Shown here piece after piece: positions 10,429 to 18,405 of a DNA stretch of 64,000 bases. The DNA is from Asparagopsis taxiformis (taxonomy: Eukaryota > Rhodophyta > Florideophyceae > Bonnemaisoniales > Bonnemaisoniaceae). How positions within the stretch are numbered: position 1 is the first letter of the stretch; each line of letters opens with the position of its first letter. The translations under genes and the position numbers were made by a program. Location: assembly GCA_030407315.1 (NCBI GenBank), contig JALQPE010002096.1:124001-188000 (forward strand), in the 5' to 3' direction. The notes under the pieces were generated by a model. The model was not told where the DNA came from. It did not search any database and saw only the letters and a list, made by a program, of their open reading frames with translations.

Positions 10429-10766
10429 CCTCTGTTGTACAGATACGTTGTAGATTGCTACTAGATGGAGTCAATTGCACCCAGCAGCGACATGCGTTGG
10501 TGCTGGCTAGCCACCCCTTTTTTCGGGTATGTACAGATTATTGTAAAGCTTGTTTTTATTTGCAACGCCCGCAGCTTTGGTGTCTCGGGCAAGTTACGTC
10601 ATGTTTAGCAGCGCGCGAACAAGAGGCCAAATCCATTGTGTTTACAAAAAAATCGTATTTTCCTACAAAATTTCCCAAGTCTGCATCTTCCACACTTGCG
10701 CACATCGAAATTTGCCGATCCGCCGCCACCACTCAAAGAAAAAAACACTGCAAACTGTAGTACCCT

Positions 10767-10788
10767 CAGATACCCTCGAGGGTATCTG
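10767..10788. repeat. 22-bp perfect palindrome
   Basis: CAGATACCCTC is followed directly by GAGGGTATCTG, a perfect inverted repeat with no spacer. The half-site TACCCTC is also present at 10761-10767 and TACCCT recurs near 10818. It lies about 130-150 bp upstream of the PSMG3 start, so a dimeric factor-binding site is plausible. Confidence 0.6.
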
Positions 10789-10792
10789 CTGC

Positions 10793-10809
10793 AGATATCT
10801 ATGATATCT
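10793..10809. repeat. 17-bp inverted repeat
   Basis: AGATATC and GATATCT arms separated by TAT, five bases after the 22-bp palindrome and upstream of PSMG3. Confidence 0.5.
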
Positions 10810-10918
10810 ACTGTTGCATACCCTGTCACGAGTGTGCACCAAGTGTAGAACAGTTCGTGTCTGTCTTCCTCAATTCCATTCCATCCCACATCTCCAATCT
10901 TCATTCTACTTCCACCCC

Positions 10919-11421
10919 ATGGTGAGGTCGACACAGACGCCTGCCAGTTCGGACCGCATCGCAGTTTCCAAGCCGCACGATGATGCGCGTCATAACGCCA
11001 ATTTCATAAAGACTGCCTCGATATCCATCAAGGACAATATGACCGATTTTATCGTGCAGCCATTTACGGATCGCATCTTTGTCATTGTTACTCAATTGCA
11101 AAAGATGGGCACCATGGTACGTCTGATATAGTTCAAACTTTTCCAATCTCATCACATAATTCTAACCTTGCCACTCGATGTCACATACAGCTCTCGGCAG
11201 AGCTGGAGATGCCGCTGGGCGGACCGGAATCTTTCCATGTGCAAACCTTGATGGGTAAGCGCGACATTGCTGAACTGGAGCTGTGTGCACGCCAGGTGAT
11301 TGCGTTGATGGCTGCCGATGGATGTACAAAGCCGCTGCTTATGTCTTTGGCGCTTAAAGATCACTCTATGGAGACGATCGCACCGATTGTAAATAAGATG
11401 AAAGACTTGCGCGTTTGGTAA
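10919..11421 (+). CDS. PSMG3: proteasome assembly chaperone 3 (two exons)
   Basis: Exons 10919-11116 and 11191-11421 join in phase 0 across a 74 bp intron (GTACGT...CATACAG) and encode 142 aa. The product matches PSMG3/PAC3: the D-R-I-F-V-I-V-T-Q-L-x-K-M-G-T-M-V segment, then L-L-M-S-L-A-L-K-D-H-S-M-E, and the diagnostic end R-V-W. With PAC4 this chaperone helps order the alpha ring of the 20S proteasome in the cytosol. The N-terminus carries about 40 extra polar residues compared with the animal protein. It converges on NDUFA5, with 77 bp between the stop codons. The splice junction is supported by uninterrupted family similarity across it. Confidence 0.88.
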
Positions 11422-11498
11422 TATATTCTATCCGTAGCTAAATTAAATCGACCTTGGACGCTCGTTATGAGTCGATGATAGTTTACAAAACGCTTCTA

Positions 11499-11977
11499 TC
11501 AATCAACGACGGTAATAACAGTCGGTTCCTTACCCGAATCCATTTCCCATGGCTTCCAGTCGACCATATGCGGAATGAGCTCGAGTTCATCTGTTGCCTG
11601 TTCAATGATCTCTGCAATTTGTCCGATGTTCAGTTTGGCCTCTATTGCCTCCACATCTTCATTCTCAGCTACGACGCCGATTCGATAATTTGTGATCTTT
11701 TCGATGTTTTGCCGGTAGGTCGCTGTTTCCGGTATGTCTTTCACAGCGTCCAGTGTCTGTTCGTAGAGATTTGTCAACGTCTGACGCGCACGAAAAAAGT
11801 AGACCAACTTGTTAGAAGAAATGAGCGCGTGGTGCAAACTGATAGGGATCGCGTCGTTTCGCATACCTCGCGTGGATTGTCGCCTTGTCGCAAGCCGACA
11901 ACTCCCGGCTCGCGAATCGTCGACAGGCCTCGACGCGACACTGCCGAAAACGTCCGTGTTGCAAGAGTTCTCAACAT
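11499..11977 (-). CDS. NDUFA5: mitochondrial complex I subunit NDUFA5 (B13) (two exons)
   Basis: A nuclear-encoded accessory subunit of NADH:ubiquinone oxidoreductase. On the minus strand, exon 1 is 11977-11867 and exon 2 is 11807-11499, separated by a 59 bp intron (GTATGC...AACAAG, phase 0), giving 139 aa. Exon 1 encodes a mitochondrial presequence (M-L-R-T-L-A-T-R-T-F-S-A-V-S-R-R) and the start of the conserved T-x-x-x-G-V-V-G-L segment. Exon 2 has the family features: L-Y-E-Q-T-L-D-A-V-K-D-I-P-E-T-A-T-Y-R, I-E-K-I-T-N, and the W-K-P-W-E motif near the end. Length is close to the family norm of about 115-140 residues. Confidence 0.9.
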
Positions 11978-12394
11978 GTTGTCAGAGATCCGAGCGATGA
12001 CAGCGCTTGATGTGGCTCTGATGGATATGTATGCACGGTGTGACCGGATGGAGGCACGAATTGAAAGTGTTGGCGAATGGGGAGGAGTAGAATGGATAGG
12101 TAGCAAAGTGCATCAAAAATTTGGAAATTTTGCGTTGCTCGGATTTGCGCACAACACGATGAGGGACACAGATGCTCCATTCGAAAAACAGAGCTTTACC
12201 TTACACTTGCTCAATTCACTCCGCTCGACCAAATCGACGCAACGTCGGCAATGAAAAGTTCTACGCGCAGAAACAATTTTTGTCCACAGTGGCCGATATG
12301 GACACGCTACAAAGCATCTAAAACAATCGATATCGACACGAATCATTTGCATGGTACAACAAAATACAATACTGCAAATACACAAAATGTACGC
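11978..12394. other. intergenic between NDUFA5 and BAR-like gene 1
   Basis: No gene is supported. A plus-strand frame from 11454 to 12254 is an antisense shadow of NDUFA5. The region probably holds the NDUFA5 promoter and the 3' UTR of the next gene. Confidence 0.45.
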
Positions 12395-13429
12395 CTAGGC
12401 AATAGCATTAGAATATCGCGGAGTCTTTGTTTGTTCATACGATGGCATCGATGAAATGGAATGTTGAGCGGAATCTACAGGTGAAGCATAGTCCGCCACA
12501 TTCGGCGGCAGCGGCGAAGTAGGCGGCGCGGTCGCCATGAATGGCATCTGCGGATTGGGATAATTGGGGCCGTGCAATTCTCCGTTATAAGACGGTGAAC
12601 CGTAGGTGGACTGTTGTTGAGGCGGCAGGGTATCATGCGATGCACCAGGAACATGGGGGGCGTTCTGCGACGAGTTGGGAGATGGAACCCAGAAGCCGGG
12701 GTCTATTTGTAGTGTACGTACGCCGAGACCAATTTTCTCGGCAGACAGCACGGCTGGTTTGATAGGATTATGAGCAAAATGATGTTTCTGCAGATAAATG
12801 AGCGCCGCAAGTGCACCATCAGTAACAGCGAGACGTTTGGTATTGACACTTTCCAACTCACTAAACAATTTGTTCGAAATGTTGACGACATTCTGTTGCA
12901 ACTCTGCGGCCTTATTCTGATTGCGCACACGTCTCTCCACCTCCTTGGGTTGCGGCTTTCGCTTGGCTTCAGCGGCGAGCATTTGGCGCGTCTTATCGTC
13001 GTAGTACTTGTGCTGTCGAATGGCTTCGAAACGCTCGAGATGCAATTTGTGCGTTTTGTCGATTTGCTCGAGCACGCTGGTGAGCTCCTGCTTGGCGATG
13101 AGGACACGCTGGCGCGCGTTGAAAACAGGCTCTAGTCCTTCGACGGGCACCTCGAGCAGCGATTCGGTCTCTTTGAGTTCCTTGAGAAAGGTGAGTACGC
13201 CGGTGTCGCGCGGACTGTATATGCAGGTTCCGATGGCTTGCAGCGAGGAGTAGGTGGAAAATAGCGCCTGCCAGGCCTGTTCGTTCTTGTTCATGGCGTC
13301 GAGTAGATTGGTCATTGAGGCACGCCAGGCGTCCAATGCCGTCTCGGTTGCGGTTAGAGACTCGTCTTGTTTGAGCAGATGCTTTTTGGCGACGCCTTTG
13401 CTCATTGATACTCGTATGCCGTGCATCAT
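12395..13429 (-). CDS. BAR-like coiled-coil protein, copy 1
   Basis: A 344-aa protein starting at M-M-H-G (ATG at 13429); the frame is open upstream but reads like 5' UTR. The first 230 residues are helical and charged, with the K-Y-Y-D-D-K, K-x-V-E-R-R-V-R-N-Q-N-K and final H-H-F motifs expected of an amphiphysin/endophilin-type BAR domain, a banana-shaped dimer that binds curved membranes. The last 110 residues are Pro/Ser/Asn/Gln-rich and probably disordered. It is clearly paralogous to the neighbour at 13952-14842: both begin K-M-[ML]-H-G, share K-x-Y-Y-[DE]-x-K, and share [HY]-[HY]-F near the domain end. BAR assignment is inference from pattern; the paralogy is directly visible. Confidence 0.72.
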   Translation of the reverse strand: MMHGIRVSMSKGVAKKHLLKQDESLTATETALDAWRASMTNLLDAMNKNEQAWQALFSTYSSLQAIGTCIYSPRDTGVLTFLKELKETESLLEVPVEGLEPVFNARQRVLIAKQELTSVLEQIDKTHKLHLERFEAIRQHKYYDDKTRQMLAAEAKRKPQPKEVERRVRNQNKAAELQQNVVNISNKLFSELESVNTKRLAVTDGALAALIYLQKHHFAHNPIKPAVLSAEKIGLGVRTLQIDPGFWVPSPNSSQNAPHVPGASHDTLPPQQQSTYGSPSYNGELHGPNYPNPQMPFMATAPPTSPLPPNVADYASPVDSAQHSISSMPSYEQTKTPRYSNAIA

Positions 13430-13951
13430 CTTGGATGAGCGGGAGTGAAGCGAGAGAGGAAGCTTCGTTTTGAATTGGTGTTGTCGGACGGGATGGAGGG
13501 GGGTAGTGCTTACGTAGAAGAACAGTTGATGGACAATTGAAATTACAAGTCGACATGGATATCTATACCGCACGCACGGCGTTGTGCTCTGTTATGGTCC
13601 GTAGATGATGCGCATTGCAACATGAATACTGTAAGCCAAGTTACAACTGATTGGAGCGATCTGCCAAATTTGGAGTGCTGGCACATTTTGGGAACATTGC
13701 ATAAATTGCGCACAGAGCTGCATTGTACACGTGTAGATTGTACAGCAATGCTACACTTTAAAGCTTTGTCGTTTTCTCTGGTTGCAAATGACTCGTGCCA
13801 ACGGGTATAGTAGTTTGTTTCTCGCCCGACGGCAACACGTCCGGCATATTTTCCACTTTCATTATATCCGGCTAATTGTTAGTCAATACAGAGCAAACGA
13901 GATGATGCCGTCAATGTAACACACGCAATTCCTTTCCTTTATACAGAACCT
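13430..13951. other. intergenic between the two BAR-like genes
   Basis: No gene is seen. A GTAAGC at the minus-strand complement of about 13510 could be a donor of a 5' UTR intron of BAR-like copy 1. Confidence 0.4.
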
Positions 13952-14842
13952 CTAGCTCGCATGATAGACGCCACCAGCTACACGCGACGATGCCATGATA
14001 GGACTAGGTGCACGAGCAGGGGGCGGTAATCCAGAAGAAGTTTCTATCGGATACAACATAGTATCACCTCCATATAAATTCATGTTGACCGAATATTCAC
14101 CGCGCCCACGCACCGACCTCGGCGATGACGATATTCTGCTCGCCAACAATGACACAACCGGTTGCATTCGGTTCCGACCAAAATAATAATTCTGCGACAG
14201 GACATACGTCGACAGCACAATCTCCAAAACGCGCTCTTTATTCTGCAACACGCTGGTAAGCTCTCTCTCCAACCGATCCATCTTGAACGTCAACTCGCCA
14301 ACAACCTGTTTCAATTTATGCTCATTCCTCAGACGCTTATCCACATCCTTATCCGAAACCTTTTTCTTCTTCGCCTCATTGACGCGCATCGTCTCCACCT
14401 TGGTCTCATAATAGTCCTTATTCTTAAGCGCAGCAACGCAGCTGGTCTGCAGCGCACGCAAATCTCGCACAGTATCATTGAAGGCGCGCAGTGCCGAAAA
14501 GCTCTTGACGCGTTCTTCCTGCAGAGCGTCTGTGGGTGGCGGCTTTACGATATGCTCGCCGGCGGCGTGTAGCGCGTCCAACGTATGATGAATGTCGTGG
14601 TTTTCCTTGTAGATTTCCTGCGCATTGGAGGCCATGGTGCGGATGTTGTACGATAGCGTTGCCCATGCTTTTTCGTTCTCTTCAATGCCGACTTGCAGTT
14701 GCGGAAACCAGCGCTGCAGCTCGCTAATTGTACGGTCGGCGTCTTTCAGATGCAGATTCGTCTCGAGGATTGATTTTTCTCCACGGCCTGACAGCGCTAG
14801 TTTGAGGCCATGGAGCATTTTTGCGCGCAATTTGCTGTGCAT
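13952..14842 (-). CDS. BAR-like coiled-coil protein, copy 2
   Basis: A 296-aa tandem paralogue of the previous gene on the same strand, 522 bp away. It has a helical region of about 220 residues with W-x-x-L-S-Y-N, K-D-Y-Y-E-T-K, K-D-V-D-K-R-L-R-N-E-H-K and Y-Y-F-G-R-N-R motifs in the same order as copy 1. Its C-terminal tail is shorter (about 65 residues) and Pro/Ser/Gly-rich. I use ATG 14842; the second ATG (M-L-H-G, eight residues on) aligns best with copy 1. The likely role is membrane shaping or vesicle trafficking, inferred only from the BAR-like pattern. Divergence between copies is large, so the duplication is not recent. Confidence 0.72.
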   Translation of the reverse strand: MHSKLRAKMLHGLKLALSGRGEKSILETNLHLKDADRTISELQRWFPQLQVGIEENEKAWATLSYNIRTMASNAQEIYKENHDIHHTLDALHAAGEHIVKPPPTDALQEERVKSFSALRAFNDTVRDLRALQTSCVAALKNKDYYETKVETMRVNEAKKKKVSDKDVDKRLRNEHKLKQVVGELTFKMDRLERELTSVLQNKERVLEIVLSTYVLSQNYYFGRNRMQPVVSLLASRISSSPRSVRGRGEYSVNMNLYGGDTMLYPIETSSGLPPPARAPSPIMASSRVAGGVYHAS

Positions 14843-15617
14843 CGGCGCGACGAAACATGGGCTGTTCAGCCGGTGTTGAAATATGCCGTTTGTGGTGCAT
14901 AGACCAACGGGCGAATGGCGCGCAAATCATTTCACTGCATTGTAACGTCAACCTGGAGGTTTGTGTCGCGTTCCGTGTCAAGCTGTTATGTGTTGCGGGA
15001 GTGAAAGTGTTCCACGAAATAGGCGGATGGATGGTTAACGGTTGTGGAGGTGAAAGCTGGCAGTATAATTTTTAGGTTTGCCAGAGAATAAAATATGCGA
15101 GTTTGATTCTTGATCGTCATGTTGCCAAGTAGAGACGTGTAAACTGGAGAGGTATAAACACGTACACGCAAATGATATAGGATCGGAATCATGGGGGGTC
15201 GAAAAAAGGAATATATAGTTGTTGCTCTCTCTGCCAGGGTAGCGACCGACTGAGCGTCGCAAAACATGACAAGAATGATTATTAACGACATGATGACAGC
15301 AGAGGACCAAGATCAAGGTCACTTGCGGGAGGATGCGTTGGCGCAGTCAGCAACAAAATATCCGCGTCTGACATTAGTAATCTGAATCAGTGAGACACGC
15401 ACGTGTGCGGTAATAATTGGTGCTGAAATATGCATAGCCAATCAAACCACCAATTAAAATGCAGCATAGTAGCATACAACTCATACCTCTTTTCGCATCC
15501 CTTCGCATCTAATGAAGTGGAAGAATCTCCTCCATAAACCTTGGTGCGCAACCGTCAAAAACGCTCTGCTCCTTATCGACAATTCGTTCGGCGCGCCGGC
15601 AGCAACTCTAACTCCAA
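14843..15617. other. intergenic, divergent promoter region
   Basis: No gene is seen. It separates the minus-strand BAR-like gene from the plus-strand RING gene. It is AT-richer than the flanking coding DNA. Confidence 0.45.
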
Positions 15618-16371
15618 ATGGCGCACACACCGTCCGCAACAAGTCTTTCCTTCGCGCTGCGCGGCGCGCCCTCTTTCACAGTGCAGAGCGCGCCGACCGG
15701 ATTGCGCACTCTATTTCTCGCCGGCACCGCCGTAGTATCCGGCATTGTATGTTTTCTCCGACGGCCGGGCGACGCCATTCGCAAGCGCATCATTCGTCGT
15801 CTCGACAGAATAGCGCCGCGCGTGCGTTTCAATTCCGCGCGTGTCCAGAATGGTCAGCTTTTCAACACTGAATGTACGTATTCCACCACCATCCCATCCC
15901 ATTCCATCCATCCCGTGTTGTCCTACCCCCATCGCGTCCCGTCCACGCCTTGCTGACACGCCCTTCTCGTCCCGCGCTGTAGGCCCCGTCTGTCTGTGCG
16001 ATTTTGCCGCCGCCCCCGATAGACCCATCCGCATTTTGGAGTGCAGACACGCGCTCTGCTCCGACTGCCTTGAAGTTTGGGCCGTGCATTGCACCAAAGC
16101 ACACCTCAATCCCGTGCGTTTCGGCGTTACTCGCTCCGGTCATGTTGTTTCGTGGACACCCGGCCCAAAGTGTCCGCTCTGTTGTGCGAGGTTAAAGTGC
16201 GTCCCTGATGAGGACCTTCGCCAAGCTATTTTGGCAGCTATACAGCAGCGTGGTGCCGCTATCTCCAGCTTTCTCGCCTTCCAAGCCCAATCTTCATCGA
16301 TGCCCGCTGATGTTCCCTCTCAGGACAACACACCATCGCAGCTTGGCCAAAATATTCATTCAAACGATTAA
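15618..16371 (+). CDS. membrane-anchored RING finger protein 1 (two exons)
   Basis: Exons 15618-15873 and 15983-16371 join in phase 1 across a 109 bp intron (GTACGT...CTGTAG), giving 214 aa. The splice creates the first Cys of the RING itself (T plus GC), which supports it. The N-terminus has one hydrophobic segment (about residues 30-45) followed by Arg-rich residues. The RING reads C-P-V-C, then C-R-H, L-C-x-x-C, and finally C-P-L-C, but about 35 residues separate the third and fourth Cys pairs instead of about 10. The C-terminal tail is Ser/Gln-rich. It is probably a membrane-bound ubiquitin E3 ligase, inferred from the RING. The architecture resembles the protein at 44152-44940. Confidence 0.75.
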
Positions 16372-16671
16372 TCCTAAATCATGTACCGCTACCCGACCTA
16401 TCTTACGCTCCCGCTTCCAACTTGACTGGGGTTGCTAAGTTGTAAACTAAGAAATCAAGACGAATATGTGAGCATCAAACTCTCGTCCAATTGATCGCCA
16501 GTTTCGTTATTAGAACACACGTACACACGTGTACACGTATCCAAAATTCGCCCCCATGTTGACGCAGTACCATGGATGGTAGTTAAAATGTTGGCAAGTC
16601 CGTGCCTGACCGCAGCAGAGATTTTCCCATCTAGTTCTTCGAGCTTCATTTAAACTTCCAACTAGCGCGGA
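16372..16671. other. intergenic, promoter of VMA21
   Basis: No gene is seen in these 300 bp. It must contain the promoter for VMA21 and possibly also for TRMO. Confidence 0.4.
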
Positions 16672-17037
16672 ATGTCTCAAATCCAACAAGGTCTCCAAGC
16701 TATTTCGCGTGAACCAGCAAACGCACCAATTGTGAAGCGTTTTTTCCGCTTTGCCGCCGCAGTCGCCATAATTCCAATCGCAGCCTACGCACTAGTATTG
16801 ACTCTCGCCAAGGCAGCCGCCAGTAGTGGTGTCATAGCTGGTCGTGGCCTATCCTCCCCACCAATTCTAGGTGGAGTTGCGGCAGTGCTCGCCTTGAACA
16901 TTGTCACAGCACTTTTCGCGCTTCTCGCCCTCAAAGAGAAGGCCAACACGCCGCCCTCTTCGCTCATCGAGGAAGAGGAAGATATCGTCTCAGAATCGCA
17001 AGTGGAAACGGAGGATACTCGACCGAAAACCGAATGA
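16672..17037 (+). CDS. VMA21: V-ATPase assembly factor VMA21-like
   Basis: A 121-aa ER membrane protein with two hydrophobic spans. The first (about residues 27-48) is preceded by K-R-F-F-R-F and contains the I-I-P-I-A-A-Y turn typical of VMA21, whose conserved core is a V-P-I-x-x-Y motif. The second span (about 65-87) is followed by K-E-K and a long acidic Glu/Ser-rich tail. VMA21 chaperones assembly of the Vo sector of the vacuolar proton pump in the ER. The classical C-terminal dilysine retrieval signal is not obvious, since the chain ends K-T-E. The gene is on the same strand as TRMO and ends 36 bp before its ATG. The assignment rests on length, topology and the P-I-x-x-Y motif. Confidence 0.68.
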   Translation: MSQIQQGLQAISREPANAPIVKRFFRFAAAVAIIPIAAYALVLTLAKAAASSGVIAGRGLSSPPILGGVAAVLALNIVTALFALLALKEKANTPPSSLIEEEEDIVSESQVETEDTRPKTE

Positions 17038-17073
17038 GCTTTTGTTGCGTTCATCACATTGAACACGTCAATC

Positions 17074-18252
17074 ATGGACACTGCCCCCGACTCGCGACAG
17101 GGACAGGTGCAGAGCCTTCAGAACTTTCAGCGCTCCGATCTCAAACAATTGTACTCGCAACTGGCAGATCTTGACGTGCAGATTACAGATGTAGAAAGTA
17201 GAGTCGCGCATGAGACCAATTTACTCAGTGCGGCAAGAGGATTGGTTGCTATGCGAGGTGGCCCAGTAGACACTACTGCTGCTGATATGCGTCGCACAAC
17301 TGCGCGTTCCAGACCGAAACAGAGACTTTGGACTAATAAGGATGGCCAGATCGTGCATCACGGCCAGCATGATTCATCCCGACTACCCGAATATACTATG
17401 TCTGCATGTGCTGTGGCTTACACAGACTTCCAGAAGCGCTTTGAGGCCCCGCGTCAAAGCTTTACCGGCTGTGCTGGCAGAGCCGTGATCCTCTTCACAG
17501 AGGACGAGAACGATCAGGTTTCATGTCTGTTGCGTCGTGTAGAAAAAGGTTCACGTTTATGGATTGTATATTGGTTGGATCGAAATTCAGGGCAATGGCG
17601 TCATTTTGTCAGACCTCCTCGTGCGAAAGGTGGTTGGCGTGTGGGTTTGTTTGCGACACGATCTCCAAACCGTCCATCGCCTGTTGGTTTATCGCTCTCT
17701 ATCGTGGAGGAGATTGATGTTGATTCAAGAACAATGATGGTCAGTGGTGTTGATATTCTAGATGAAACGCCTGTGATCGGCTTGAAATTATATGATTCAA
17801 ATAGTGAAGCGTTTGTTGATGTGAAATCAGGCTGGCTTGATGATGAGAAGCGCTTGCATCCTTTGTACTATGATCCATTGTCAGATACAAGTTTGGCGGA
17901 CTTTGAGATTGAGTTTGAGGAAAAGGCCAAGGCACGCCTTGACTTTATCGATGACGGGAGTGTCATTAATATTCATGCAATGGTACGCGAGTACTTGAAG
18001 CGTCTGGAAATTGATTCCATTGTAGATAATGCCAATTCTAACGGCAATGGTGCTCAGGATGAGGAGGTTTTCAACAGTTTTGCGGTCGGTGCTTTTCGGG
18101 TCAGCTATAGTGTCGATGTGGAGAAACGGGTTATTTCAGTTCGGGATGTAACTTCTGGCATGCGTGCAAAGGTATGTCAGGTAGAGGCTGAGACAGATCC
18201 TGAAGCGAAGCTACATCTCGATTTTCAGAAGCAGTTTTGCGAAGACGCTTAG
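17074..18252 (+). CDS. TRMO: tRNA (N6-threonylcarbamoyladenosine 37-N6)-methyltransferase TrmO-like
   Basis: A 392-aa protein of the TrmO/TsaA (UPF0066) family, which methylates t6A37 of tRNA-Thr using S-adenosylmethionine. ATG 17074 is the first in frame; the frame extends 15 bp further only to a TTG. Residues 1-60 are a coiled coil. The TrmO beta-barrel follows with the family signature V-G-L-F-A-T-R-S-P-N-R-P-S-P-V-G-L-S near residue 195 and V-S-G-V-D-I-L-D-E-T-P-V near 230. The canonical D-G-T-P is D-E-T-P here. A C-terminal extension of about 110 residues resembles the second domain of eukaryotic TRMO proteins. It starts only 36 bp after VMA21. Confidence 0.85.
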   Translation: MDTAPDSRQGQVQSLQNFQRSDLKQLYSQLADLDVQITDVESRVAHETNLLSAARGLVAMRGGPVDTTAADMRRTTARSRPKQRLWTNKDGQIVHHGQHDSSRLPEYTMSACAVAYTDFQKRFEAPRQSFTGCAGRAVILFTEDENDQVSCLLRRVEKGSRLWIVYWLDRNSGQWRHFVRPPRAKGGWRVGLFATRSPNRPSPVGLSLSIVEEIDVDSRTMMVSGVDILDETPVIGLKLYDSNSEAFVDVKSGWLDDEKRLHPLYYDPLSDTSLADFEIEFEEKAKARLDFIDDGSVINIHAMVREYLKRLEIDSIVDNANSNGNGAQDEEVFNSFAVGAFRVSYSVDVEKRVISVRDVTSGMRAKVCQVEAETDPEAKLHLDFQKQFCEDA

Positions 18253-18405
18253 ATTATTTGTATAATGCGAAAACTGGGACCTGTTCAGCTATTTCCGGCC
18301 TAATCCGCATGTATCGTGTCTTCTTCAGCGCAGGATATAAAAGCATTTTATGGTTCCTATACTGGAGGCTAATCACAGTTTAGATTCAATACAGATAGAT
18401 AATAC

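Larger units (their letters stand above)
10429..10918. other. upstream region of PSMG3 with palindromes
   Basis: No gene is seen in this 490 bp. It contains the palindromes at 10767-10788 and 10793-10809, described separately, and an A/T- and CA-rich stretch. Confidence 0.5.

Noticed and set aside
9897..10760. 287-codon plus-strand frame
   Set aside because: It overlaps the polytopic membrane protein in another frame; Arg/His-rich shadow.
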